Shown in pieces: positions 8,803-16,718 of a stretch of DNA of 64,000 bases. The stretch is taken from positions 372,001 through 436,000 of the forward strand of contig NZ_BBVD01000005.1 of assembly GCF_000964545.1 (NCBI RefSeq), in the 5' to 3' direction. Position 1 is the stretch's first letter; each line of letters opens with the position of its first letter. Below the pieces are notes generated by a model, which worked only from the letters and a program-made list of their open reading frames with translations, did no database searches and had not been told where the DNA came from. The position numbers and the translations under genes were made by a program. This DNA comes from Comamonas thiooxydans (lineage in GTDB: Bacteria; Pseudomonadota; Gammaproteobacteria; Burkholderiales; Burkholderiaceae_C).

Positions 8803-9986
8803 ATGCCCCTGTGACACCCCAAACTCTGCACGTCGAAGAACTGCTGCAAGCTGCATGTGAGCGTGCACCAGGCCTCAAAGATTTTGGCAACGACAACTAC
8901 CGGCAAGCGCTGGAAGTTCTGACGCGAGCCCTGAACACCGAAGCCAAGCTGTCTGCAACCGGCATTGCCATGATGCGCGAGCGACTCGTGGGCCAGTTGG
9001 TCAATCGCCTGCTCATGGAGGACTATCTCCAGCACTTCCCCGAAATCTCGAAGATCGAGATCGAAGACCCATTGGTCATCGTGGGCCTGCCGCGCACCGG
9101 CACCACCATGCTGCAGCGAACACTGGCCGTAGACCCGCGCTTTTACTCTGCAGCCTGGTGGGAGACCCGCTACCCCGCGCCGCTGAAAGGCGAAGGCCCG
9201 CAGGACTGCGCCAACCGCATTGCAATGGCCAAGGCGGAAGTGGCGCAGACGATTGAGGCGATTCCCCAGATTCTGTCCATCCACCCCATGAGCGCCACGC
9301 TGTGCGACGAGGAATTCATGCTCATGGAGCATTCCTTTCTCTGCGCCATGGACGCTTACGCCGATGTGCCCAGCTACACCGCCTGGCTCGACCAGCAGGA
9401 TCAGCGCCCCGTCTATACGCAGCTCAAGAAGATGCTGCAGTTTCTGCAATGGCAAAAGAGCCAGCGCGGCGAGGCGCAGGGCCAGCGCTGGCTGCTCAAA
9501 GCCCCGCAGCATCTGCACACTTTGGAAATTCTGCTGTCCGTCTTTCCCCAGGCTCAGGTCATTCTGACCCATCGCGAGCCCGCACAGACCATCCCTTCCA
9601 TGGCCAGCATGGCGCATACGCTGTGGCAGATCTACAGCGACCAGCCTGACCCAAGCTCTGCAGGCCGCCAGTGGAACAGCCGCATGGCGCGTGGTATTCA
9701 CCACACCATGCAAGTGCGCGAGCAGCAGGACAGCCGGCGCTTTCTGGATATCCACTTCTCGGACACCGTGGCCAAGCCCATGGAGGTGCTGGAGGCTGTC
9801 TATCAGTTCGCCCAGATGCCCTTCACCGAGAAAGCCCGTACCGATGCGCAGCAATGGCTGTCTGGCAACGGCCGGGAAAAGCGTGCGGGTCATGACTACA
9901 GCCTGGAGACCTTTGGCCTGAGCGAGCAGCAGATGCAACGCGACTATGCGCTGTACCGATCCCGGCATCTGCCAACCCAGAGCTAA
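8799..9986 (+). CDS. PAPS-dependent sulfotransferase family protein
   Basis: This 395-residue protein is of the bacterial Sulfotransfer_3 type. It is expected to move the sulfuryl group of PAPS to a hydroxyl or similar acceptor. The 5'-phosphosulfate loop is clear as VIVGLPRTGTTMLQRTLA near residue 85. The 3'-phosphate region is WLLKAPQHLHTLEILLSVFP followed by VILTHREPAQTIPSM, with the conserved Arg-Glu-Pro. The N-terminal 80 residues are helical and lack an export signal, so it should act in the cytoplasm, where CysD and CysNC supply PAPS. The acceptor cannot be told from sequence. The start overlaps the DUF1214 stop, and the EthD-like gene follows after 11 bases. Confidence 0.88.
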   Translation: MNAPVTPQTLHVEELLQAACERAPGLKDFGNDNYRQALEVLTRALNTEAKLSATGIAMMRERLVGQLVNRLLMEDYLQHFPEISKIEIEDPLVIVGLPRTGTTMLQRTLAVDPRFYSAAWWETRYPAPLKGEGPQDCANRIAMAKAEVAQTIEAIPQILSIHPMSATLCDEEFMLMEHSFLCAMDAYADVPSYTAWLDQQDQRPVYTQLKKMLQFLQWQKSQRGEAQGQRWLLKAPQHLHTLEILLSVFPQAQVILTHREPAQTIPSMASMAHTLWQIYSDQPDPSSAGRQWNSRMARGIHHTMQVREQQDSRRFLDIHFSDTVAKPMEVLEAVYQFAQMPFTEKARTDAQQWLSGNGREKRAGHDYSLETFGLSEQQMQRDYALYRSRHLPTQS

Positions 9987-9997
9987 GAGGTGCTTTC

Positions 9998-10720
9998 ATG
10001 GAAAAAATCATGTTCAGCCTGTGGCGCCCCGCACGGCATTCGGCAGAAAGTTGGCGCCAGTCGCTGATGGATTTGCAAAGATCCCTGCAAGCCTGTGGTG
10101 CCTCGCGGATTCGTGTGATGGTTGTCGATGACGCCATGGACAAGGCCGCAAGCCAGCGCATCACGTTCAGCCAACATCCTCTCGATGGAATGATCAGTCT
10201 GTGGCTGGACAGCGCATCCATGCTGGGCCCGGTGCAAGCACTGATCGCGCAGCAGGTGGCAAGCCTGCATGCCTATCTCGTCTGCGAGTCCGAGCCCTAC
10301 CCCGAAGAACGCAAGGCGCGCATTGCGCGTTTTGATGCTGAAGTGGCTTTAGGCAAGCGCACACCGGGCATGTGCCAGGTGGCGCTGTTCAGAAAGCCGG
10401 TCGGCATGAACTTTGAAGAATGGATGGTTCACTGGCGTGAAGGCCATGGCAGCAATGCCTACCCGCTGCAGTCCATCTTCGGATACCGGCAAAACCTGGT
10501 CGTGCGACGCTTGACCGAAGACGCACCGGAAGTCCACGCCATCGTTGAGGAGCAGTTTCCCGATATCGCGATCGGCAGTGCTCACGGCTTCTATGACACG
10601 CACGGAGATGAAGACCTGCTGCGCCAGCGGCAGAAATACATGTCCGAATCTGTGACTCCCATCATGGATTTCAGCAGCCTCGATTGCATTCTCACCAGTT
10701 TCTATCAAGTCAGCGCTTGA
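9998..10720 (+). CDS. EthD-like dimeric alpha/beta-barrel protein
   Basis: This 240-residue protein looks like two ferredoxin-like (EthD / dimeric alpha-beta barrel) halves. The second half has the typical pattern from about residue 125: CQVALFRKPVGMNFEEWMVH, HWREGHGSNAYPLQS, GYRQNLVVRRLTED and a late YMSESVTPIMDFSSLD. EthD-like proteins accompany degradation pathways and some act as small isomerases or cyclases, but many have no known reaction. It has no signal peptide. It is packed between the sulfotransferase and the first SnoaL-like gene, so it probably handles the same substrate. Family assignment is by pattern recognition and only moderately certain. Confidence 0.7.
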   Translation: MEKIMFSLWRPARHSAESWRQSLMDLQRSLQACGASRIRVMVVDDAMDKAASQRITFSQHPLDGMISLWLDSASMLGPVQALIAQQVASLHAYLVCESEPYPEERKARIARFDAEVALGKRTPGMCQVALFRKPVGMNFEEWMVHWREGHGSNAYPLQSIFGYRQNLVVRRLTEDAPEVHAIVEEQFPDIAIGSAHGFYDTHGDEDLLRQRQKYMSESVTPIMDFSSLDCILTSFYQVSA

Positions 10721-10751
10721 GACTGACCCACTACCACCGGAGACAAAACAC

Positions 10752-11207
10752 ATGTTGGACCTGGAAGCCATTGAGTTGATCAAGCAGCTCAAGGCGCGCT
10801 ACTTTCGCGCCATCGACACCTGCAATCTGGAATTGCTGCAAGGCATGCTGACGCCAGACATCAAGCTGGCCTTCAAAAGCCCGGCTTACGAATTCCATCT
10901 GGAAGGCATAGACAAGGCGCTGGACTTCTACAAAACCTCCTTTACCAAGACCCGCCTGGCCATGCACAACGGCCACACGCCGGAGATCGAGGTCAAGGGA
11001 GACGAAGCTACCGCGCTCTGGTATCTGAACTACGTCTTCATCAACCTCGAAGAGAAAACGCATATGCATGGCGGTGCGATCTATGAAGACCGTTATGTCA
11101 AGCGCGATGGCCGCTGGTGGATTGCAGGGACGGGCTACAAGACCTTGCTTGAAACCGTGGAGCCGCTGAGCGAGCAGTTGCAGATCACCTCCAAGCCCAT
11201 CAACTGA
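10752..11207 (+). CDS. SnoaL/NTF2-like protein (first copy)
   Basis: This 151-residue protein of the SnoaL / nuclear transport factor 2 fold has a cone-shaped pocket used in hydratases, dehydratases and ketosteroid isomerase-like enzymes. The segments EAIELIKQLKARYFRAID, MLTPDIKLAF, FYKTSF and MHNGHTPEIEV are visible, and it ends with TGYKTLLETVEPLSEQLQIT. It is a clear paralogue of the gene at 12548, sharing the blocks IKQLKARYFR, IDTCNLELL and MHNGHTPEI. The reaction is unknown. It is preceded by an ACCGGAGACA ribosome site and followed after 13 bases by the SRPBCC gene. Confidence 0.83.
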   Translation: MLDLEAIELIKQLKARYFRAIDTCNLELLQGMLTPDIKLAFKSPAYEFHLEGIDKALDFYKTSFTKTRLAMHNGHTPEIEVKGDEATALWYLNYVFINLEEKTHMHGGAIYEDRYVKRDGRWWIAGTGYKTLLETVEPLSEQLQITSKPIN

Positions 11208-11220
11208 AGCGAGTACTCCA

Positions 11221-11700
11221 ATGACCAAAGCTGCCAACCTCGTCACCTCCATCAAGGTGGAAATCAATGCACCCGCCAGCGTGGTCTGGGAAGTGCTGGC
11301 CGATCTGGAGAACTACCGCCTCTGGAATCGCTTCTGCCCCGACATCCGCTGTGGGCTCAAGCTCAATGACTTGGTCGAGATGAAAACACGCCATCCGCTG
11401 ACGGGTGAAGTCTGGCCTGTCAATGAATACCTGGTTGCGTTTGAGCCCGAGCAACTGCTGTCCTGGGAACAGCGCCCCGTGCCCGAGAACAAGGACGCTG
11501 CGCGCCGCGATCAGTACATCGAAGCCATTGACGCCAACCGCTGCACCTACTTCACCACCGACCAGTTCCTGGGACTGAACGCCGACACCATCATGCGCGA
11601 GCATGGCGCCTGGGTAAAGATCGCCTTTGACCAGGTCGCCGAGGATGTCAAGCACCGCGCAGAAGAGCTGCACTTTGCCCGCACCCGGGCTGCATTCTGA
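11221..11700 (+). CDS. SRPBCC (START-like) family protein
   Basis: This 159-residue protein has the SRPBCC helix-grip fold, a hydrophobic cavity that binds lipids, polyketides or aromatic compounds. The N-terminus is typical: TSIKVEINAPASVVWEVLAD followed by LENYRLWNRFCPDIR. Later strands include FEPEQLLSWEQRPVP and CTYFTTDQFLG, and the long C-terminal helix ends the fold. No catalytic residues can be named. It sits within the sulfotransferase train with close spacing on both sides, which suggests a substrate-binding or cyclase/aromatase-like role on the same compound. That role is inference. Confidence 0.8.
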   Translation: MTKAANLVTSIKVEINAPASVVWEVLADLENYRLWNRFCPDIRCGLKLNDLVEMKTRHPLTGEVWPVNEYLVAFEPEQLLSWEQRPVPENKDAARRDQYIEAIDANRCTYFTTDQFLGLNADTIMREHGAWVKIAFDQVAEDVKHRAEELHFARTRAAF

Positions 11701-11734
11701 GAAAACCCCAGGCTATATATCCAAGGAGACCCAT

Positions 11735-12529
11735 ATGCTTCTGAAAGACAAAGTCATCATCATCTCTGGCATCGGCCCCGGCATGGGCATCAAGCTCGCC
11801 CTGCGCGCGGCGGAATATCAGGCCAAGGCCGTGGTGCTGGCAGCCCGCACACAGTCCATGCTCGATGAGGCAGAGCAAGCGATTCGCGATGCCGGCCACT
11901 CCTGCGAGACGCTCAAAGTGTCCACCGATATCTCGCAGCCCGAGCAGTGCCAGCGGCTTGCAGAGCTGACCATTGCCAGGTTCGGCCGCATCGATGCGCT
12001 GATCAACTCGGCCTATGCCCACGGGACCTGGGGCTCTTCGAGCAACTCCTCCATGGATGACTGGCGCAAGGTCATGGAAGTCAATCTCTACGGCTCCATG
12101 AACATGACCCAGGCCGTGGTGCCGCAGATGAAAAAGCAAAAAGACGGCAGCATTGTGATGATCAACACCATGGCAACGCGCCGCCCCAATCAGCTCGAAG
12201 CCGGTTACGCAGTATCCAAAGGCGCGCTCAAGACTGCTGTGCAATATCTGGCAGAAGACCTGGGGCCCTACGGCATCCGCGTCAACAGCACCTACAACGG
12301 CTGGATGTGGGGCGCACCCGTCAAAGGCTATTTCCAGGCGGAAGCCAAGCGCCAGGGCGTACCCATGGAATCTCTGGTCGATGTGATTGCCCAGCAGATT
12401 CCCTTGCGCAACGAGATTCCCGACGATGCCGATTGCGCCTCCGCCGCGCTGTATCTGGCCAGCGACTATGCGCGCGTGGTGACCGGCGCCCAACTGGACG
12501 TCAGTGGCGGCCATTACCTGCCTCACTAA
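11735..12529 (+). CDS. SDR family NAD(P)-dependent oxidoreductase
   Basis: This 264-residue classical short-chain dehydrogenase has a strong AAGGAG site at 11723-11728. The cofactor loop is ISGIGPGMGIKLALRAAEYQ, followed by VVLAARTQ, DALINSAYAHG (in place of the usual NNAG) and the catalytic YAVSKGALKTAV. Thirteen residues before the tyrosine, where the catalytic serine normally stands (IVNISS pattern), this protein reads MINTMATRR, so threonine appears to replace serine. The end, TGAQLDVSGGHYLPH, is typical. It should oxidise or reduce an alcohol/ketone of the cluster's substrate. The GxGPGxG variant is common in SDRs of lipid and steroid clusters. Confidence 0.9.
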   Translation: MLLKDKVIIISGIGPGMGIKLALRAAEYQAKAVVLAARTQSMLDEAEQAIRDAGHSCETLKVSTDISQPEQCQRLAELTIARFGRIDALINSAYAHGTWGSSSNSSMDDWRKVMEVNLYGSMNMTQAVVPQMKKQKDGSIVMINTMATRRPNQLEAGYAVSKGALKTAVQYLAEDLGPYGIRVNSTYNGWMWGAPVKGYFQAEAKRQGVPMESLVDVIAQQIPLRNEIPDDADCASAALYLASDYARVVTGAQLDVSGGHYLPH

Positions 12530-12547
12530 ATTCCAGCGGAGAACAGC

Positions 12548-13012
12548 ATGCAAACTCTTCTGGATATTGAAGAAATCAAACAGCTCAAGGCACGCTACTT
12601 TCGCGGCATCGACACCTGCAATCTGGAGCTTCTGAAAACCGTTCTGGCCGATGATGTCCATATTCGCTTCGACAGCCCGACTTACCAGTATGAGATCAAT
12701 GGCATCGATGAGGCCATGAACTTCTACCGCAATGCCTTCACCCATCGGCGCTTTGGCATGCACAACGGGCATACACCGGAAATCAAGGTCGACGGTGACA
12801 CGGCCACCGGCATCTGGTACCTCAATGATCTGTTCATCAATCTGGATGAGCAGACCATACTCACCGGCAGTGCGCTATATGAGGACCTCTATACCAGAGT
12901 CGCCGGTCAGTGGCGGGTGCAGCGCACGGGCTACAAGCGGCTGCTGGAGATGATTGAGCCTCTGAGCAGCGGTTGTCGCATCACATCGCGACCTATTACG
13001 AGCAACTTATAA
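12548..13012 (+). CDS. SnoaL/NTF2-like protein (second copy)
   Basis: This 154-residue protein is a paralogue of the product at 10752, with the same block order: EEIKQLKARYFRGIDTCNLE, DDVHIRFDSPTYQYEINGID, MHNGHTPEIKV, NDLFINLDEQT and GYKRLLEMIEPLSS. It begins 18 bases after the SDR stop with a GCGGAGAACAG ribosome site. Two different copies in one operon suggest either a heteromeric enzyme or two successive related steps. It is the last gene of the train, and a hairpin and a terminator follow. Its reaction is unknown. Confidence 0.83.
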   Translation: MQTLLDIEEIKQLKARYFRGIDTCNLELLKTVLADDVHIRFDSPTYQYEINGIDEAMNFYRNAFTHRRFGMHNGHTPEIKVDGDTATGIWYLNDLFINLDEQTILTGSALYEDLYTRVAGQWRVQRTGYKRLLEMIEPLSSGCRITSRPITSNL

Positions 13013-13030
13013 GCGACATTAAGACTGCAA

Positions 13031-13074
13031 TTGGACTTTCCCTTAGAAGGCAGACATGCCTAGGGGCAGTCCAA
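13031..13074. other. Long imperfect hairpin after the sulfation gene train
   Basis: TTGGACT (13031-13037) pairs with AGTCCAA (13068-13074). Inside it CCC/GGG and AGGC/GCCT segments can extend the stem. It begins 18 bases after the last SnoaL stop and has no U-tract, so it may protect the transcript 3' end rather than terminate. Confidence 0.5.
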
Positions 13075-13131
13075 TGCAGGCTGACGGACGAGCAGGAGCG
13101 AAGCACTGCTCCTAGATCCTTTTGCTCCTAT

Positions 13132-13155
13132 AAAGCGCTTTTGTGGCGCTTTTTT
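13132..13155 (+). terminator. Rho-independent terminator of the sulfation gene train
   Basis: AAAGCGC (13132-13138) and GCGCTTT (13146-13152) form a 7-bp stem with a TTTTGTG loop, followed by more T residues. It is the first good terminator downstream of the train on the plus strand. Confidence 0.7.
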
Positions 13156-13762
13156 GGGTTCGACGCACATCGTGCTCGGCACGGTGATGCCTTGAGCTTG
13201 CACAAATCCAGGTTGAGTTCGCATGAGCCTCGTTATCGCTTCCTGTCTGGCCGAGAGGAGCGCGTCTTGAATGCCGCGAGGTCCTGCGCTGTATTGAGCC
13301 ACTAAATCCACGATCTGCAGCAATCTCTTGTACAGGCCTGGCTTTCTCCCGCTGATTGTCATCATTGATTACGGCCGCACGATACCCCGATTACCTCTCT
13401 ATGGCGGTCAGGTGATCCAGTGACGGTTTTCAAGCAAGCAGCAGGCGGTGGCTATCGGTTTCAGGCCAGATTTCACGTCCCAACTTCAACGGATCAGTGC
13501 GAGATTAAGGTGCGAATTCAGTTTGCAGATGCCTGATCCAAGCCGCGCTTGATTCCACCGGCTATTTAGTCAACTCCCGAGGAATTTACTTGAATGTCAA
13601 TTGATTCAATGAAATCTTGATGAAGGAATTGATGCAAAGCAACGAATCGAGAAGAACCTTGTTGCAAGTCAATTTTGTAGGTAATCTCGTGGCAAAGTTC
13701 GTTATCGGATCTCTATCGCCAAATCATGGATGCTCAGGCATCCAAGCCAAGGGGGATTGCTA
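13156..13762. other. Intergenic region before the nap operon
   Basis: About 600 bases lie between the terminator and napE. A minus-strand open frame (13060-13365) has no recognisable motif, so I do not call it a gene. The right half is AT-richer and should hold the nap promoter. A dyad at 13590-13609 is listed separately. Confidence 0.5.
13590..13609. promoter_or_regulatory. AT-rich dyad upstream of napE
   Basis: TTGAAT (13590-13595) and ATTCAA (13604-13609) form a perfect dyad with an 8-base spacer, about 150 bases before napE. It resembles but does not match the FNR consensus TTGAT-N4-ATCAA. Assignment to an oxygen or nitrate regulator is a guess. Confidence 0.25.
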
Positions 13763-13924
13763 ATGACAGAACCTCAGCCTGAATCGACTCGTACCGAGGA
13801 ATTGCGCAGCTTCGCATTTCTCGCAGTTGTTATGGCACCTATATTGGCCGTTGTACTGATTGCGTCTTACGGCTTTGCGATCTGGTTTTATCAGATGATC
13901 ATCGGTGGTCCCCCACATGCATGA
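13763..13924 (+). CDS. napE: Periplasmic nitrate reductase accessory protein NapE
   Basis: This 53-residue single-pass membrane protein has one transmembrane helix, LAVVMAPILAVVLIASYGFA, preceded by a short charged N-terminus (TRTEELRSF). It matches NapE in size, topology and position as first gene of napEDABC. Its exact function is not settled. I chose the ATG at 13763 (MTEPQPES), which has a GGGGGA sequence upstream; the frame stays open to 13730. Its last codons overlap the start of napD by eight bases. Confidence 0.88.
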   Translation: MTEPQPESTRTEELRSFAFLAVVMAPILAVVLIASYGFAIWFYQMIIGGPPHA

Positions 13925-14219
13925 AGAATCTGAGCCCATTGAAACTCATACCGACTTGCATATCACCAGTCTGGTTGTGCATGTGCTTCCCCAGGCATTG
14001 GCACAAGTAGCCGCTGGCATCATCACGATCAAAGGCGCTCAAATACATGGAAGTCATCCGGCCGGCAAGTTGGTGGTGACCTTGGAAGCGCCCCATGCAA
14101 GAGAAATACTTGATTGCGTGTCTCAGATTGAGCTGCTTGATGGCGTAATCAACGCGTCCCTGGTTTATCAACATGTTGAGAACTGGCAGTCGCTAAACCA
14201 AGAGGTAACACATGACTAG
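13917..14219 (+). CDS. napD: NapD, chaperone for NapA maturation
   Basis: This 100-residue cytoplasmic protein of the NapD family binds the twin-arginine signal peptide of NapA and holds back export until the molybdenum cofactor is inserted. The ferredoxin-like fold is recognisable: ITSLVVHVLPQALAQVAAGI, GSHPAGKLVVTLEA and LLDGVINASLVYQHVE. I chose the ATG at 13917 (MHEESEPIE); a GTG lies four codons earlier. It overlaps both neighbours, eight bases with napE and eight with napA, which fits tight co-production with its client. Confidence 0.93.
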   Translation: MHEESEPIETHTDLHITSLVVHVLPQALAQVAAGIITIKGAQIHGSHPAGKLVVTLEAPHAREILDCVSQIELLDGVINASLVYQHVENWQSLNQEVTHD

Positions 14220-16701
14220 CACTAGGCGTGATTTTGTCCGTCAATCTGCGGCCGCAGCCGCAGGGGCCGTTGCAGGCATCCCCATAGAAGCTCTGTCCCA
14301 GGATGCAGGAGCAATGGCTGCCGACCTGAAGTGGTCCAAGGCGCCATGCCGCTTTTGCGGTACAGGTTGCGGCGTCATGGTGGCCGTCAAGGACAACCGC
14401 GTAGTGGCCACTCAGGGTGACCCTGAGGCCGAGGTCAACCGGGGACTGAACTGCGTCAAGGGTTACTTCCTGTCCAAGATCATGTATGGCGGTGATCGTC
14501 TGACAAAGCCGTTGCTGCGCATGAAGAATGGTCGCTATGCCAAGGATGGCGAGTTCCAGCAGGTTTCCTGGGATACGGCCTTCGACGTCATGGCAGAGCA
14601 GTTCAAAAAGACGCTCAAGGCCAAGGGCGCCGACGCGGTGGGCATGTTCGGATCCGGCCAGTGGACGGTATGGGAGGGCTATGCCGCCTCCAAGCTGTTC
14701 AAGGCAGGCTTTCGCACCAACAACATTGATCCCAATGCAAGGCACTGCATGGCCTCGGCAGTTGCCGGCTTCATGCGCACCTTTGGCATGGACGAGCCTA
14801 TGGGTTGCTATGACGACATCGAAGCCGCGACTGCCTTTGTGCTATGGGGCTCGAACATGGCTGAAATGCATCCGGTGCTGTGGACGCGCGTGACCGACAG
14901 GCGCCTGTCCACACCGGGCGTGAAGGTGGCCGTGCTGTCCACCTTCGAGCACCGCTCGTATGAGCTGGCGGACATGTCTCTGACCTTCAAGCCTCAGACC
15001 GACCTGGCCATACTCAACTACATCGCCAACCACATCATCACCACAGGTAGGGTCAACAAGGACTTTGTCTCCAAGCACTGCAATTTCAAGCTCGGCAACA
15101 CCGATATCGGCTACGGGCTGCGTCCCGAGCATCCCCTGCAGAAGGCTGCCAAGAACGCCAAGGACCCCAACGGTGCCAAGTCCATAAACTACGAGGAATA
15201 CGCCAAGTTCGTATCCACCTATACGCTCGAGTACACAACCAAGCTCACGGGTGTACCGGCCAACCGTCTCAAGGCTCTTGCCGAGCTCTATGCAGACCCC
15301 AATAGCAAGGTGGTGTCGTTCTGGACCATGGGTTTCAACCAGCACACACGCGGTGTATGGGCCAACAACATGGTCTACAACATCCACCTGCTGCTGGGCA
15401 AGATCGCCACACCCGGCAACAGCCCGTTCTCACTGACGGGTCAGCCTTCTGCCTGCGGAACGGCTCGTGAGGTGGGCACTTTCTCGCACCGCCTACCAGC
15501 GGACATGGTGGTGACGAACCCAGAGCATCGCAAGACTGCTGAAACCATCTGGAAGCTACCCGAAGGCACGATTCCACCCAAGCCCGGCTACCATGCCGTG
15601 GAACAAAACCGTGCGCTCAAGGACGGCAGGCTCAATGCCTACTGGGTGATGGTCAACAACAACATACAGGCCGGCGCCAACCTGGCGCAGGAAGGCTACC
15701 CGGGCTACCGCAATCCTGACAATTTCGTGGTGGTCTCCGATGTCTACCCCACAGTCACAGCCGTAGCCGCCGATCTGATCTTGCCGTCGGCAATGTGGGT
15801 CGAAAAGGAAGGCGCCTACGGCAATGCAGAGCGCCGCACCCACTTTTGGCACCAGTTGGTCAAGGCTCCTGGTGAGGCGCGCTCCGACCTGTGGCAATTG
15901 ATGGAGTTTTCCAAGCGTTTCAAGGTCGAGGAAGTCTGGCCCGAGGAACTGCTGGCCAAGAAGCCCCTGCTGCGTGGCAAGACCCTGTTCGAGGTGCTGT
16001 ACCGCAACGGCAACGTGGACAAGTTCCCCTTGGCCGACATGGACCCCGCCTATGAAAACGAGGAAGCCAAGGCCTTTGGCTTTTATCCGCAAAAAGGTCT
16101 GTTCGAGGAGTACGCCTCGTTCGGCCGTGGCCATGGCCACGATCTGGCACCGTTCGACCAGTACCACAAGGTGCGCGGCATGCGCTGGCCCGTGGTCAAC
16201 GGCAAGGAAACGCTCTGGCGTTACCGCGAAGGCTCGGACCCCTATGTGAAAGCTGGTACGGGCTACCAGTTCTACGGAAATATCGACGGCAAGGCCAACA
16301 TCTTTGCCTTGCCGTACGAACCACCGGCGGAGGCTCCGGACAAGGATTACCCGTTCTGGCTTTCCACGGGCCGAGTGCTTGAACACTGGCACTCAGGATC
16401 CATGACCCGGCGCGTACCCGAGCTGCATCGTGCCGTGCCTAACGCACTGTGCTACATGCACCCTGACGATGCCAAGGCACTGGGCGTGCGCCGCGGCAGC
16501 GAAGTTGAGCTGTCCTCGCGGCGCGGCTCCATGCGCACGCGCGTCGAGACGCGCGGCCGCAACAAGCCTCCGCGCGGATTGGTCTATGTCCCCTGGTTCG
16601 ACGCTAGCCAGCTGATCAACAAGGTGACGCTGGATGCTACCGACCCGATTTCGTTGCAGACGGACTTCAAGAAGTGCGCTGTGAAGATCACCAAGGTTTG
16701 A
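14212..16701 (+). CDS. napA: Periplasmic nitrate reductase catalytic subunit NapA
   Basis: This 829-residue molybdoenzyme reduces nitrate to nitrite in the periplasm. It begins with a twin-arginine signal, TSTRRDFVRQSAAAAAGAV. The [4Fe-4S] cluster site follows as CRFCGTGCGVMVAV with the fourth cysteine in GLNCVKGYF. The molybdenum-ligand cysteine lies in ARHCMASAVAGFMRTFGMDE. The C-terminal dinucleotide-binding domain is evident in STGRVLEHWHSGSMTRR and VYVPWFDASQLINKVT. Length is normal for NapA. Electrons come from NapB and NapC encoded downstream. The start overlaps napD. Confidence 0.98.
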   Translation: MTSTRRDFVRQSAAAAAGAVAGIPIEALSQDAGAMAADLKWSKAPCRFCGTGCGVMVAVKDNRVVATQGDPEAEVNRGLNCVKGYFLSKIMYGGDRLTKPLLRMKNGRYAKDGEFQQVSWDTAFDVMAEQFKKTLKAKGADAVGMFGSGQWTVWEGYAASKLFKAGFRTNNIDPNARHCMASAVAGFMRTFGMDEPMGCYDDIEAATAFVLWGSNMAEMHPVLWTRVTDRRLSTPGVKVAVLSTFEHRSYELADMSLTFKPQTDLAILNYIANHIITTGRVNKDFVSKHCNFKLGNTDIGYGLRPEHPLQKAAKNAKDPNGAKSINYEEYAKFVSTYTLEYTTKLTGVPANRLKALAELYADPNSKVVSFWTMGFNQHTRGVWANNMVYNIHLLLGKIATPGNSPFSLTGQPSACGTAREVGTFSHRLPADMVVTNPEHRKTAETIWKLPEGTIPPKPGYHAVEQNRALKDGRLNAYWVMVNNNIQAGANLAQEGYPGYRNPDNFVVVSDVYPTVTAVAADLILPSAMWVEKEGAYGNAERRTHFWHQLVKAPGEARSDLWQLMEFSKRFKVEEVWPEELLAKKPLLRGKTLFEVLYRNGNVDKFPLADMDPAYENEEAKAFGFYPQKGLFEEYASFGRGHGHDLAPFDQYHKVRGMRWPVVNGKETLWRYREGSDPYVKAGTGYQFYGNIDGKANIFALPYEPPAEAPDKDYPFWLSTGRVLEHWHSGSMTRRVPELHRAVPNALCYMHPDDAKALGVRRGSEVELSSRRGSMRTRVETRGRNKPPRGLVYVPWFDASQLINKVTLDATDPISLQTDFKKCAVKITKV

Positions 16702-16718
16702 CGAAAGAGAGGTTGACC

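Noticed and set aside
8586..9968. 460-codon minus-strand frame opposite the sulfotransferase
   Set aside because: Antisense to a gene with clear PAPS motifs, and no recognisable protein family.
13060..13365. Minus-strand frame of 101 codons in the gap after the sulfation train
   Set aside because: No motif, poor ribosome site, and it overlaps the terminator.
13590..13609. FNR box for nap
   Set aside because: The dyad TTGAAT/ATTCAA differs in spacing from the FNR consensus, so it is listed only as a weak candidate.
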